Part shown: positions 11,276 through 22,045 of the stretch, in pieces
Layout of the letters: each line of letters opens with the position of its first letter
Position numbering within the stretch: position 1 is the first letter of the stretch
Source of the DNA: Lumbricus terrestris
Taxonomy: Eukaryota > Annelida > Clitellata > Crassiclitellata > Lumbricidae
Direction: 5' to 3'
Length of the DNA: 64,000 bases
Assembly: GCA_949752735.1 (NCBI GenBank)
Contig: OX457041.1
Location: forward strand, 26,414,576-26,478,575
Notes under the pieces: model-generated
What the model was told of the DNA's origin: nothing
The model's input: the letters and a program-made list of their open reading frames with translations, nothing else
Database searches by the model: none
Program-made: the position numbers and the translations under genes

Positions 11276-11475
11276 CGTTCATGATATCTTCTTTCATGTT
11301 TTCCAATTCCTGTTTAATCTCCGTCACCAGTTCAACCTTGATTGATTCCCACTCCGCCGGAAGTACACAACGAGAGTTGTTTCCGTGGGCAGAAACCGGT
11401 GACACAGCTGCAGCGCTCCCTCTCACCGGTTTCACATCCACTGTCCTCTGTACAGCGATGCTGCTTTCGGTGGAA
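11276..11475 (-). CDS. ena: Ena/VASP exon: tetramerisation coiled coil
   Basis: The C-terminal part reads EWESIKVELVTEIKQEL then ENMKEDIMNG, matching the right-handed coiled-coil tetramerisation motif of Ena/VASP. Acceptor ATCGTTCAG, donor GTAGAA. The exon enters with one base completing a codon, whereas the 15134-15364 exon ends in phase 0, so at least one intervening exon is unrecognised in the 3.7 kb between them (2 kb of which is an hAT insertion). The last family residues would be in a further exon to the left. Confidence 0.85.
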
Positions 11476-11561
11476 CTGAACGATAATAGAGGAAATACAA
11501 AGTTCATTTTTGTGCCAAAACTGCTGCAATGTGTGCATGTAGGTGTGTGTATCTGTGTGGG

Positions 11562-11596
<35 letters not shown>

Positions 11597-14500
11597 GTGG
11601 CGGCGCCAGGATTTCAGTTTCGGGGGGGGCTGAAGCAGGGCCTACTACGCCATGGGGGGATGGAAGCAGACTGCTTCCAATTTGGGCCAGGGGGGGAAAG
11701 GTTTCCCCCCCCTAATGATAAAGTTGAGTATAGAAGATTTCCTCCTGAACATTTTCCCCCGGTATTCCCCAGCATCTGTCATGGACTTCCTCCTGGTAAT
11801 TCCCCAGAACAATCCCCTCCCCGTCATAACACAGGGTAATTCTTCATTTAATTTGACTTTTGCTTAACACTCACATAAATTTGTCCTTGCGCTTCCATCA
11901 CATTCGCACCCATCAGGGCTTGCCACGTGGGGGGTGGGTAAGTAACCTGATCCGGCTTGTGCCAGAGAGAAATCCCCCACCTAAATAATGATAGATGGGC
12001 ATAAGAGATTTCCTTCTGGACTCCTCTGTTCTACTCCTCCCCGCACACCTACGAAAATTCCCCTTGAACGTTCATCCAACCATCTCAAGGGTATATGTTC
12101 ATTCAGTATGACCTTTGCTTTACAGCCACATTTGCCCCTGCACGTATATGGCGCTCGCTCTCACAACTCATAATTCGGCCTAATTACATTAATTGTTAAC
12201 ATTTTGTTAAAGTATATTGTATCTACTGAAACTGCATTGGTTTTATAATAATTATAGGTTTCAAATAAAATGAACTATATTTTAAGAATGAATTTTAGTG
12301 ATATGAGGCAAAGAAGCAACAGTAAATTAGTAGGCTACTTTTGTATAGGCCTATAGTAAAGGTTCTTAGTCTGTTTAAGTAAACATTGCCTATAATCAAC
12401 TTGAAATCAAGCAATAAAAGCTTGGTTGCTCAACAATTGAAGTTCACAGTCAAGTAAAGCAAATGGCTTATAAATTCCACCCTCAAACATTAAAACACTA
12501 TTGAAGTCTGTACAAATGCAAATTTCTTACACTTTTGTAGCCTACATTTGAGGGAAATGTTCGAGGGAATTGTCCTATTGAAGCGCTCTGGTGGAATCCA
12601 GAGCGGAAATTACGGGGAGGGGTCCTGGGAATGTCCATGGGATCTGTCTGGATCATAAAATGGATGTTGCTGAGTATTGTACAACTGACTACTCAATTTG
12701 ATATACCAAAAGAAATTGATATTTTACTGAATGCTGAACCTTTTCAAACTTCACAGGATTACTACTGTAACAGTGTTTAACGCACTGCTAACCCATAATG
12801 AGAAATTTTAGAATGTTACCATTATATTGTGCACATTTTAAAATATTAAATCATGGGGAGGCGACATTTTATGATATCCTAAACGACGTTTCTGAGCATT
12901 AATTCACGAGCAATTTTGTGAAGATGACAGCTTAAAAAGGTACAATTACAGCGTGCAAATCCCAAAAAGTGAAATTTTCATGACTTTATCGTTCATAAAC
13001 AGCTAGCAAACAAGAGCCTAAAACATGCGCTCTAGTCGATGACAACAGCAAGAAATGCGTTGGTTTCTGGGGCTCCGCCCCAGACCCCGCTGGGGGAGCT
13101 CACGACGCTCCCTCAGACCCCCTTATAGTCGCTATGGGCTTCGTGCCTTCGGCACTCGCAGCTTCGCGCCTTCGACGCTTGCAATATAGACAAAAGTTTC
13201 TGTTAGGGGGGGAATGCTTCCACCTCTCAGGGGGGGATAGTAGGCCCTGGGCTGAAGCCTCGACCGAAATCTCATGAAAATTTTCCATTTTCGCCGTCAA
13301 AATTTCTGACGACCTTTTTTTTTTAGTCATCGACCGAAATCCCATGAAAATTTCCCATTTTCGCCGCCAAAATTGACCTTTTTTTTTTAGTCATCGACCG
13401 AAATCCCATGAAAATTTCCCATTTTCGCCGCCAAAATTGACCTTTTTTTTTAGTCATCGACCGAAATCCCATGAAAATTTCCCATTTTCGCCGCCAAAAT
13501 TTCTGACGACTTTTTTTTTTTTTTTAGTCGTCAGCCAAAAATTGGGATATTTCACTGTAAAAAATTTCGGGTTTTTTAGGGGGGACTGAGCCTCTTGTAG
13601 GGGGCTTAGCCTCCCCAGCCCCCTAGCGCCGCCACTGTGTGTGTATCTGTGTAGGTGTGTGTGTATGAGCACTTGCTAAAGCGCCCCCTTCAAGATTACT
13701 ACTTGGAAGTGCTTCCGACTACAGCATGGACACTGAATCAGTATTTCACACCAAAGCACATGAGCAAATGCGAGTGAAGGACTTGCTCAGGATTCCTACG
13801 CGGCAGCTTGAGGTGGATTCGAATCCGTAACCTTCCGGTTCCAAGGCATCGAACATACCCCAAGTCCACCGAGTCCCACTATAGATAAGAATGGCTGTTT
13901 TTACATTTGTTTTTAGACTACACTGTGTATGACATTGTGTCTCCGTTATTACCTCATAGCCACAAGTGGCATTTCTTCTTCGGAAGTCGCGGCTCTTTGC
14001 TGAGGCTGGTTCCCTTGAAAAAGGTCTTGTAACCCGGCGGAACCTCGTCTAACATTTGGCTGTCCCTGTATAAGAGCACAATTTCTTTATTCCGTATAGC
14101 CTATTAGCCTACGTTCAACTTTAGTTTGTCACTTTCATCTTTCATCATATATACAATTTCAGTTTTAAAGGATCAATAGCACCTACAGGTTTCCACGCAA
14201 TGTCGACTGGACCCAGCAAGCACCATCTCAAAAGCTTGCTGAAATCAAAGCCTTATATACGGAGATAATAATTATGACAATTATTGTCAACAGTGACAAG
14301 AAACAGAGACGATGTTATATCTGCCCACCAGAGAAATAGGCAAGAAATCGAGCACCAACCGTTTGGCATATGGGCATATCGTATGCAAAGACCAACTAAA
14401 ACATGAGTCCACTTTGCAAACCTGATAGTAGGCATACACAAATTCTGATAGGATTTATGTATGACATGACATTATGCACAATATTGCAGCTATTAAGGGC

Positions 14501-17500
14501 TCCTATAGTAAAAGGACCGTGCAGCTGTTAGACACAATTATGAAACTTATAAGTCCATATATATATGTGTGTGTGTGTATATACATATATATATATATAT
14601 ATACATATACAATACAAGTAGGTATATCGATGTGAAAGGAAACATTAAATTTGCAACAACATTTCATTTGAGGTGGATTCGAGTTTCACGCCAAAGCGCA
14701 TGAGCAATTACCAGTGAAGGACTTGCCCAAGGTCCCTAAATGGCGGCTTAAGGTGGATTCGAACCTGGAACCCTTCGACTCCAAGGCAACGAACTCACCA
14801 CTACACCACCGCGTCTCATTAACGAAATACGAACCTGGATTTTAGGAATTTACACCATACAGCTAGAAGGTATAGCCATGCATATGTTTGGGATGACAAC
14901 ATTATGGCACCTGGGACGCAGGACGGAATGGCTTCTTTCTTTGTCTTCCCTTCATTTGTTCCTATTATTCCCCTCCCTCAGGATAAGAATTACCAGGGTG
15001 GTGTTGGGGGGTTCAACCCCTAGTCTTTCTTTGGACTCCTAGAAAAAATTCCTCACTGCACACCCACACCCGACTCCACATAAATTTCCAAGTTATTTTC
15101 CTACCATTCTTCTACAGTAACTGTCTTACTAACCGTTGTCATCATTCCACCCTCTAACTTGTCCTTTCGCTCCTTCAGCTTCCTTTCCATCTCGCTCATG
15201 ACGTTCAGCTTCGGTCGGGTTGCAGGCGGTGGGCCTCCGGACGCCCGACCGACAGTCGCCGCTCCAGATCCCGACGGAAGGGCTGGAACGACCTTCGACG
15301 CTCTGCCCAAGGTCATCGTCTGTACACCGGAAGTTTTCGATTCTTTTGACTCACAGTCGGTTGACTGTCAAATGTAATGCAAAAGTAAGTCGAAAAAGTA
15401 ACAATTTTATTGACGGAAGCTCTTCATAGGCATAAAGGTAAAGAAAGCTGTTATTAGACTATACTTCCATGCATAGACTTTTGTTTGTAGAGGTAGGGGC
15501 AACAAATGCCAGCAGGCCTCTACTGAATCTCCATTAAAAGCAGTTTGCAAGTTTGTTGGGAAGTAATTCAGTAGTAGTAATTGCAGTTTAACGTCACTGT
15601 GTGGTAACAAAGACCATTAGCAACGCCCTCCTCCTTTATCCAGGCTTGGGACTGGCACTGGCAGAGTGCAACTAGTGGTGGAGTTAGAAGTAATTCAGCC
15701 GTTATAAAGGGAAGGCGACGTTTGCTTATGTATGTTTATACCGGTGTTGAGACTCGATCATTGGAAGTATACAAGACAAAAAACAAATTGTCTATGCACC
15801 TCAGAAAAGCATTTCAAAAGCATATAAGGTAAAGACAAGATACATCAGTTTATTATACGTCTCTACATTGTTTCATTTTTATGCGCAATTTTATGCGTTC
15901 ACGATCAATGTAATTGCACTCTGCCGAACATTATCTGTTCATTGTGGCCGAAGAGAGCTGCTACTAGACGTGTATGTTCAAGTGGATAAGAGTATTTATG
16001 TATTCAGTTATTTTTGTAGACATGCAGGTAGATAGGAGATAGATTGGTAGGTAAGTTGATATGCAATTATGCATAGCAGCCCATATATATATTATATATA
16101 TATATTTATATATTATATAATATATACATATATACATATATATATATGTCACGTCACAGTATGCATAGGTAGATAAGTTAACTTTTACATGGCATAATTA
16201 TACAACATAGGCTATAAAATGATTACCTTGGTCGTCTGGCGTAGCGTGACGCCTTTGAGAGCCGATGCCAGGTCGATTCCAGCAGGCTTCGCAGGGGCTT
16301 GTGAAACTATTGGGCCACTAGGTGGTGGAGGTGGTGGTGGCGGGGCACCAGCTGGTGGAGGCGGTGGCGGCGGGGCTCCAGCTGGTGGAGGTGGTGGTGG
16401 TGGAGGCGGTGGTGGAGCCGAGACTGTGGTAGCCGCGTCCGATGGGGAAGAAGAGCGAGGACTCGAGTTAGTTGTGGCTGATTTGTTGTCTGAGCTAGCG
16501 GATGATCTGGCTGCAAGGAGTGATTTCGACAAAAACGGAGGCTGAACTCCAGAACCAGAAGTCAATGGAGTGGTCTGGGATGACGGGTGAGAAGACGACC
16601 GAACCTCCTGTTGTTGTTGTTGTTGTTGTCGTTGCTGTTGTTGTTCCTGTTGTCGCTGTTGTTGTTGCTGTTGTTGATTAGCCATGTCTGATGAAGACAA
16701 TAATTATAATTATAATATGAAAGAGTATCCCAAGATGCACCTCGATTCTGATCCGACTTCTAAATGAACAAAGTTATTCAATTTCAACATGAAAACAAAA
16801 ACTGTCCTTGTTATGTAGCCTTCCCACGACCATGGATGAAAATGTTTTTGTGGCGTTTGAATGGAATACATCATGGCCAAATGGTCAATCATTAGTTAAC
16901 AATTTCACGGAAAACAATCGCAAAGAAAGACAACTAACTTCAGAATAAAAATTGTCTCGTCTCACACCACACACACTCATTTGTTGCTATGCATAACATG
17001 TAGTACAGCATAACATATTAATATAACACATCTATGGCATGATATACTAATATATAACATAGTATGATATATTAACATATGACACAGCATAACATTTAAC
17101 ATATGGCATAGCTTAATACATTAACATACGACACAGCATAACATTTAACATATGGCATAGCTTAATACATTAACATACGACACAGCATAACATTTAACAT
17201 ATGGCATAGCTTAATACATTAACATACGACACAGCATAACATTTAACATATACCATAGCATAACATATATCAAAACATATCAACATGTAACATAGCATAA
17301 CATATTTTGTAATACAGAAGAGTTTACCTGGCCGGCCAGCATCGTCGAGTTCTGCATTTTCTCTGCCTCCATACTCATGGTCATGGTGATTCCTAGCAAA
17401 ATCAGGAAAATAATATTAAAAACAAGAATAGCACTGGGCAAGTCTGCTATAGCACACCCTTAGCACCATAACACCTTTAGGCACCATAGCACCTTTAGGC

Positions 17501-20339
17501 TTCACGATAACACCTTAAGGCATCACGATAACACCTTAAGGCAATACCATAACACCTATCATCACAACACCTTTAGGCATCACCATCACCATAACACCTT
17601 TAGGCATCAGGATAGCACAGCATAACACACCACAACACCTTAAGGCAACCCCATAACACCTTTAGGACATGACCTTAACACCTTGTTTGATTTGTTTTGT
17701 GTTATTTGGGAATTTGTAACTAGAGAGGTTGCTAAAAAGTATTACATAAGTGTGATGTCAAATGTGTTAATGGCTGAAACTTCGTCAATCAACAGATCAC
17801 TTGACTAAGTAATTGGTAGCAAAAATCAATCCAACAAATCTGCTATCCTATCAGCCAACCAGTCAGATGAAACAATTAATGAGTCAATCAATCAATCAAT
17901 CAATCAGTCAATCAATCAATCAATCAGTCAATCTTAGCCAATCATTCAAAAATCAATATATAAGCCAATCATTCAGATCAATCAATCGATCAATCAATCA
18001 ATCGATCAATCAATCATTCAATCAATCAAACAATCAATCAGTCAATCAATCAATCAGTCAATCTCAGCCAATCATTCAAAAATCAATATAAGCCAATCAT
18101 TCAGATCAATCAATCAATCAATCAATCAATCGAACCCTCGTGACAAGTACGTGTAGGTTTCTGTTTGGGGTATGGCATTAATGCTGGAAGCTGCGGATGT
18201 TGACTTCTGACTCATCATCATCATCTTCTGCTGCTGCTGCGGCAGGTTTGAATATACCGACTCCTGTTGATGTTGGTTATCCTGCTGTTGATGTTGGTCA
18301 TCCTGCTGTCGGGGATGCATGTGGTGGAGTTGCTGGTCTGCTCCCGCTGTCATTAAAATACAATAATTATAAATAAACTCTGTCTTATTTCAGTGTTATA
18401 TTCTGTCAGTCATTTATTCTGCTTGCATCAGGCCCTTAACGTAATTTGAAGAGAACCAAGACGATGTGGTAATGGATTTTGAGGATAGTTACTTTCATAG
18501 GAAGCTCCTCATTAAGACGCTATCAAAATTCTTTTGTATACACGACACAGCAGCGCATACAATGCAGTACATAACATTAACATGCAATGCAGTACATAAC
18601 ATTAACATGCAATGCATTACATAACATTAACATGCAATGCAGTACATAACATTAACATGCAATATTTAGTACATAACATTAACATGCAATATTTAGTACA
18701 TAACATTAACATGCAATATTTAGTACATAACATTAACATGCAATGTTTAGTACATAACATTAACATGCAATGCAGTACATAACATTAACATGCAATGCAG
18801 TACATAACATTAACATGCAATGCAGTACATAACATTAACATGCAATGCATTACATAACATTAACATGCAATGCAGTACATAACATTAACATGCAATATTT
18901 AGTACATAACATTAACATGCAATATTTAGTACATAACATTAACATGCAATATTTAGTACATAACATTAACATGCAATGTTTAGTACATAACATTAACATG
19001 CAATGCAGTACATAACATTAACATGCAATGCAGTACATAACATTAACTTGCAATGCATTACATAACATTAACATGCAATGCAGTACATAACATTAACATG
19101 CAATATTTAGTACATAACATTAACATGCAATATTTAGTACATAACATTAACATGCAATATTTAGTACATAACATTAACATGCAATATTTAGTACATAACA
19201 TTAACATGCAATATTTAGTACATAACATTAACATGCAATATTTAGTACATAACATTAACATGCAATATTTAGTACATAACATTAACATGCAATATTTAGT
19301 ACACAACATTAACATGCAATATTTAGTACATAACATTAACAAGCAATATTTAGCACATAACATTAACATGCAATAAAATATGTTATTCTGTAAGGCAGCA
19401 CAACTCAATGCAGCATAATAAAATAAACTATGATAATTATTATAAGGCAATAAGCCACATTGCAACACAAAAAACGCCACACTGCAATATGTCCGCACTA
19501 CAATCCAACGCAATACAATGCAAATCATTAAAGTCAATACAATACTGACAGTTGAGTAGATCCATGGATGCAATCATGGCATCGGCAAAGCTGTCAGAAT
19601 CTTCTTTGTTGAGAAACTGGAGTCCGTAGATCTGTCGACCGTCTCGCCACTGATGGAAGACAGGAGTTGCCTGATTGTAACGCAGGTTTCCACTGATGAG
19701 GCAGTTCAAGGTCACCTTCAGAGAATCCAGCAAACAACAAAACAAAACTACACAGTCAAGATGAACAAACTTGGTGACGTGGGTTATGGTAATAATCATT
19801 CAACTGTGCATACGGTTAAAACTCTCTGTTTCGACGGTTTTGACAGTGTATTTAAAAGAAATTACAATCTTTATCAGTGTTTCACCAGCTCTCGATATGA
19901 TCTTGAGCAAAACTGTAGAGCACAATACAAGGCCGTAGCTAAGGGGTGTTTTGGATGTTTGAACACCATCCGAAATGAAATAATGCTATAGTGAAGTAAA
20001 GCATTTAGCCTACTAACACAATCATGATGTAAAGGACTAAGGGTATTTCATTTTAAAGCTCTTATTTCTATGTGACATTTTAAAATAGAATAAAATAAAT
20101 CATCCTCCAAACTCTTTAGTCAGTTGATTCAGTTGCTTGTCGGCCTGCTCATGGTCGAGTACACCCCCCCCCCAATAAAATCCTGGCTACGGCCTTAGCA
20201 TAATATGATCGAGTACAGTAGAGTAGGCCATTCGGTAGTCAACATACCTAATATGATAGAGTATAATAAAGTAGGCCTATTATAGGACCTAGTACATAAA
20301 TAAATATACATATACACCCACACACACACATATATATGA

Positions 20340-20370
<31 letters not shown>

Positions 20371-20564
20371 TGTGTGTGTGTGTGTGTGTAGTACATACCG
20401 TGCGGTCTTCAATGCTTCGTCCGACAACTCTGAAGCTGTTGCTGGTCATATGTTGGTAGATGTGAACCTTCGACGGTGACGAGCATGAGTTGCTGAAGAT
20501 CCACTGACGACTGGCATCGTCGAATAGCATCACCGTCGCCTTCACCTGCACAATCGATTGCTCC
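11276..20564 (-). CDS. ena: Ena/VASP family actin regulator (incomplete at both ends)
   Basis: A spliced gene whose seven visible coding exons follow Ena/VASP domain order. EVH1 occupies 20399-20564 plus 19550-19715, then come a Q-rich linker, a polyproline region with GAPPPPPPP blocks, a G-actin-binding motif (GIDLASALKGVTLRQTTK), a basic/charged segment and the tetramerisation coiled coil (IKVELVTEIKQELENMK). Family members sit at focal adhesions, filopodia and lamellipodia; EVH1 binds FPPPP ligands, polyproline binds profilin-actin, and the tetramer promotes barbed-end elongation. The first six exons join in perfect phase (0, 1, 2, 1, 0). The exon holding the start Met, which must end with two bases of a codon, and the exon with the last coiled-coil residues were not located. 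A linker of length 2 mod 3 must lie between 15134 and 11475. Introns hold satellites and an hAT insertion. Confidence 0.9.
11541..11594. repeat. GT microsatellite
   Basis: TG dinucleotide run that served as the target of the adjacent hAT insertion; the TGTGTGTA duplication is cut from it. Confidence 0.85.
11595..13637. mobile_element. Non-autonomous hAT element, 2,043 bp, in an Ena/VASP intron
   Basis: The termini TAGTGGCGGCGCCAGG and, on the right, GCGCCGCCACTG are nearly the same as those of the 192-bp element at 9479. An 8-bp duplication TGTGTGTA flanks both ends (11587-11594 and 13638-13645). No intact transposase is seen. The right part contains a ~63-bp tandem array. Both ends being related to the short copy suggests one hAT family with deletion derivatives. 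Confidence 0.8.
13255..13540. repeat. Tandem array (about 63-bp unit, 4 copies)
   Basis: Units contain CGACCGAAATCCCATGAAAA, CATTTTCGCCGCCAAAATT and a T-run ending TTTAGTCAT. Copies differ by point changes and T-run length. The same module appears once in the hAT-like elements at 9479, 6953 and 36359. Confidence 0.85.
13668..13881 (-). mobile_element. tRNA-derived SINE, copy A
   Basis: On the minus strand the element starts with a tRNA-like head (GACTCGGTGGACTTGGGG, then ATTCGAATCC as box B) and ends in a 3' tail ...GGGGGCGCTTTAGCAAG. Diverged relative to copies C and D. The tail resembles the LINE 3' end at 49965-50005. Confidence 0.75.
13885..14554. other. Ena/VASP intron sequence, no feature recognised
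   Basis: Intron between the 15134-15364 and 11276-11475 exons. A linker exon of length 2 mod 3 is required somewhere in 11476-15133, but no candidate here has convincing coding content. Confidence 0.4.
14555..14605. repeat. TA/TG microsatellite
   Basis: Alternating AT and GT dinucleotides in an Ena/VASP intron. Confidence 0.8.
14665..14818 (-). mobile_element. tRNA-derived SINE, copy B (3'-truncated)
   Basis: The minus-strand head contains box A TGGTGTAGTGG and box B GGTTCGAATCC in proper spacing, but the GC-rich 3' tail of the other copies is missing. The plus-strand text TGGATTCGAACC is the complement of box B. Confidence 0.75.
15134..15364 (-). CDS. ena: Ena/VASP exon: linker with charged helix
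   Basis: A 231-nt, phase-0 exon between acceptor TTGACAG and donor GTTAGT. It contains a P/G/A-rich part and a charged helix NVMSEMERKLKERKDKLEGG. This sits where vertebrate members carry the F-actin-binding region, but similarity is too weak to assert that function. If not spliced, the frame stops about 12 codons beyond the donor. Confidence 0.75.
16085..16150. repeat. TA microsatellite
   Basis: AT-alternating tract just downstream of the donor of the polyproline exon on the minus strand. Confidence 0.8.
16227..16687 (-). CDS. ena: Ena/VASP exon: polyQ, polyproline and G-actin-binding motif
   Basis: Starts with a mixed Q/R run, continues through an S/T-rich segment, then three proline blocks separated by AGA (profilin-binding type GAPPPPPPP), and ends with GIDLASALKGVTLRQTTK, matching the LxxALxGxxLR thymosin-like G-actin-binding helix of the family. 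Acceptor CATCAG, donor GTAATC right after AAG. The CAG/CCA repeats make the exon prone to length polymorphism. Confidence 0.9.
17040..17280. repeat. Tandem repeat, about 49-bp unit, 3-4 copies
   Basis: Units contain ATATGGCATAGCTTAATACA and TTAACATACGACACAGCATA. Lies in the intron left of the 65-nt Ena/VASP exon. Neighbouring sequence holds degenerate forms of the same words. Confidence 0.85.
17328..17392 (-). CDS. ena: Ena/VASP exon: short 65-nt linker exon
   Basis: Encodes NHHDHEYGGRENAELDDAGR between acceptor TGCTAG and donor GTAAAC. It is in frame with the exons on both sides. No domain; recognised by phase and splice sites. A candidate for alternative inclusion would break the frame (65 nt), so it is probably constitutive. 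Confidence 0.75.
17460..17690. repeat. Degenerate ACACCTTTAGGCA repeat
   Basis: Irregular units of ATAACACCTTTAGGCATCAC over about 230 bp in an Ena/VASP intron. Confidence 0.65.
17875..18135. repeat. ATCA/GTCA tetranucleotide satellite
   Basis: AATCAATCAATCAGTC-type repeat with a larger unit repeated twice (about 17935-17985 and 18060-18110: CCAATCATTCAAAAATCAAT). The array ends about 15 bp from the donor of the exon at 18151. Confidence 0.85.
18151..18346 (-). CDS. ena: Ena/VASP exon: Q/H/M-rich linker
   Basis: Low-complexity linker after EVH1 with QQQDNQHQQE, PQQQQKMMMMSQ and a serine-rich part. Acceptor TGACAG, donor GTACTT. The phase (2 nt carried in, 2 nt carried out) matches both neighbours, which is the main support because the sequence itself is not conserved. 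Confidence 0.75.
18545..19375. repeat. 26-27 bp satellite with higher-order structure
   Basis: Unit: TACATAACATTAACATGCAA plus 5-7 variable bases (TGCAG, TGCAT, TATTTAG or TGTTTAG). About 32 copies. Variants recur in a fixed order in the first two thirds, followed by a homogeneous TATTTAG block. Located in the intron between the two Ena/VASP exons at 18151 and 19550. The repetitive translations (HNINMQYLV and the like) are artefacts. Confidence 0.9.
19550..19715 (-). CDS. ena: Ena/VASP exon: second half of EVH1
   Basis: Encodes VTLNCLISGNLRYNQATPVF, HQWRDGRQIYGLQF and ADAMIASMDLLN, the strongly conserved second half of EVH1, including the NQAT-FHQWRD-YGL-F signature. The acceptor follows CTGAAG; the donor is GTCAGT after AACT. 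Phase 0 at start, phase 1 at end; 166 nt, the same length as the preceding exon. Confidence 0.92.
19928..20197. mobile_element. Non-autonomous hAT-like element, 270 bp
   Basis: Ends CAAGGCCGTAGCTAAGG (left) and CCTGGCTACGGCCTTA (right) are inverted repeats. Flanks GCACAATA (19920-19927) and GCATAATA (20198-20205) agree in 7 of 8 positions. It lies between the two EVH1 exons. Confidence 0.7.
20337..20390. repeat. GT microsatellite next to the EVH1 exon
   Basis: TG run ending 9 bp from the donor of the first EVH1 exon on the minus strand (where it reads as an AC/CA tract in the intron). Confidence 0.85.
20399..20564 (-). CDS. ena: Ena/VASP exon: first half of EVH1
   Basis: Translates as EQSIVQVKATVMLFDDAS, then RQW and HIYQHMTSNSFRVVGRSIED. 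The Trp of the FPPPP-binding groove is present; the usual Tyr of the MLYDD motif is Phe. Acceptor GTGCAG at 20569-20565, donor GTATGT. The exon begins with the last base of a split codon, so the initiating exon ends with two bases of a codon. EQSI resembles the N-terminus of insect Ena. Confidence 0.9.
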
Positions 20565-20619
20565 CTGCACATATCAACAAACATCATGCTACTTAGTGTC
20601 CATTTCTCCATTTCTCCAT

Positions 20620-20815
20620 TTCTATAGCGCCTCTTCAAGCGCTACTCAGAGGCGCTCCCGATTACAGCGCGGACACTGCATCAGAGTTATACGCCGAAAC
20701 GTCCAAGCAATTGCGAGTGAAGTATCTGCTGAAGGTCCATACGTGGCGGCTTTAGGTGGATTCGAACCTGGAACCCTCCGGCTCCAAGGCAACGAAGCCA
20801 CCACTACATCCAACG
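20620..20815 (-). mobile_element. tRNA-derived SINE, copy C
   Basis: Read on the minus strand: head GGATGTAGTGGTGGCTTCG, box B GGTTCGAATCC, a body with GCGCTGTAATCGGGAGCGCC and the tail CTTGAAGAGGCGCTATAGA. The tail is close to the 3' end of the LINE at 49965-50263. Confidence 0.8.
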
Positions 20816-20869
20816 ACGATATTCAGTGGACGATCAAGAAATTTACAGAAGAGGCAAAAGAACCAAGTA

Positions 20870-21889
20870 AAGTGTAACTTAGCCGATTTAATTTCCCTTA
20901 GAGTTTATAAAGTACAAAAAAAGAAATTGGGATGATCTTTCCAATGAAACTAAACTTTTCTTAATTTTTTTGTTAAAACCTTTTTAATTTTCAGCTCTAG
21001 TTGACATTGAGCCAGAATCTGGTCTCAAAAATTCAGACACGATGGTTAGTAACATGATAATGCATGAGTAGTATGAGGTTCATACCGGTACTCGATCTAT
21101 AATCTACTACTTAGTCAGTTAGTCTACTTGCATGTCATCGACTGTATGACAATACAAGCAAACACTGTGGTAGATAATTTTATAATGTTATGCAACATAG
21201 TGTAGTAGATATAATATAGATGTAATATAATGTCAAATATTGCAGAAATCCAAATATGTTGCTCAGTAATAAAATTTATTACATTTAACTTCTGAATCAA
21301 CATGTGTTCCAGCAAGATACAATGTTACGTATACTCTGCAAAATCACATCTAGCCTATAGAGAAATTAGTAACTGCTGTTAATTATAATACTCAGCGTGC
21401 CAGCTGATTTCGAAATCACATATCATGTAAATGTAATAGCACTGAATAATTTGTAGTGCATTTGTCAAGCTGCATAGCATCTTATACAGACCGAACTAGT
21501 CATGGTAACTCATGGTAACTCAATGGAATGTTGCTTAACACAATATATTATGTACACATATTCCACAGTAAAATGTGTCAAAACATGTACCATTATCAAT
21601 GTTGTCAATAGAATGCAATATTGCAGCAAATCCGAAAATATGCATTTTCATGGTGCCATTAATAATAACAACAATGGCGATTTCTATGGCCCCGTACACA
21701 GACATGCCTTTGCAAGAGCGGTTATATTGAAATGTTATATTATTATGACAGAGATTGGCCTAGGCCTACATATAGAAAAGTATGCAAGAGAAATCGGGTT
21801 TCTTTATGTTTTAACTATTCAACAAAGATATGTTGTCACAAATATTAATAGCCTAACAAGTCCACCTAACAAAGGTATCCAAGCAGTAG
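20870..21889. other. No gene recognised
   Basis: AT-rich sequence upstream of the first visible Ena/VASP exon. A 132-codon ORF at 21502-21900 (+) has no domain and unremarkable composition. The Ena/VASP start exon could be here or further right but I cannot identify it. Confidence 0.4.
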
Positions 21890-22045
21890 CACGTTCATGA
21901 ATAAAGTTAATGACGTAACAATTGTGTTTGAAGAACAAATAAATGTCGTCACAATACGGAATACCCATTATCCTAACAACAAAACATCACTAGAAATAGC
22001 TAATGACGTCACAATAATGTTGGAGACCAAGTACATGTAGGTGTC
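21890..22045. repeat. TGACGTCA-rich dispersed repeat, copy 2, left half
   Basis: Contains AATGACGTAACAATTGTG, AAATGTCGTCACAATACGG and TAATGACGTCACAATAATGT. It matches the complement of about 8570-8690. It is cut at GTGTC (22041-22045) by the LTR retrotransposon and resumes at 29428. Confidence 0.7.

Noticed and set aside
18545..19375. Regular 20-bp core with short variable spacers, superficially like a CRISPR array
   Set aside because: Spacers are 5-7 bp and only four kinds, the host is an animal, and there are no cas genes. It is an intronic satellite.
19053..19573. 171-codon minus-strand ORF with KYCMLMLCT repeats and its plus-strand counterpart
   Set aside because: Satellite translation running into the EVH1 exon in the wrong frame.
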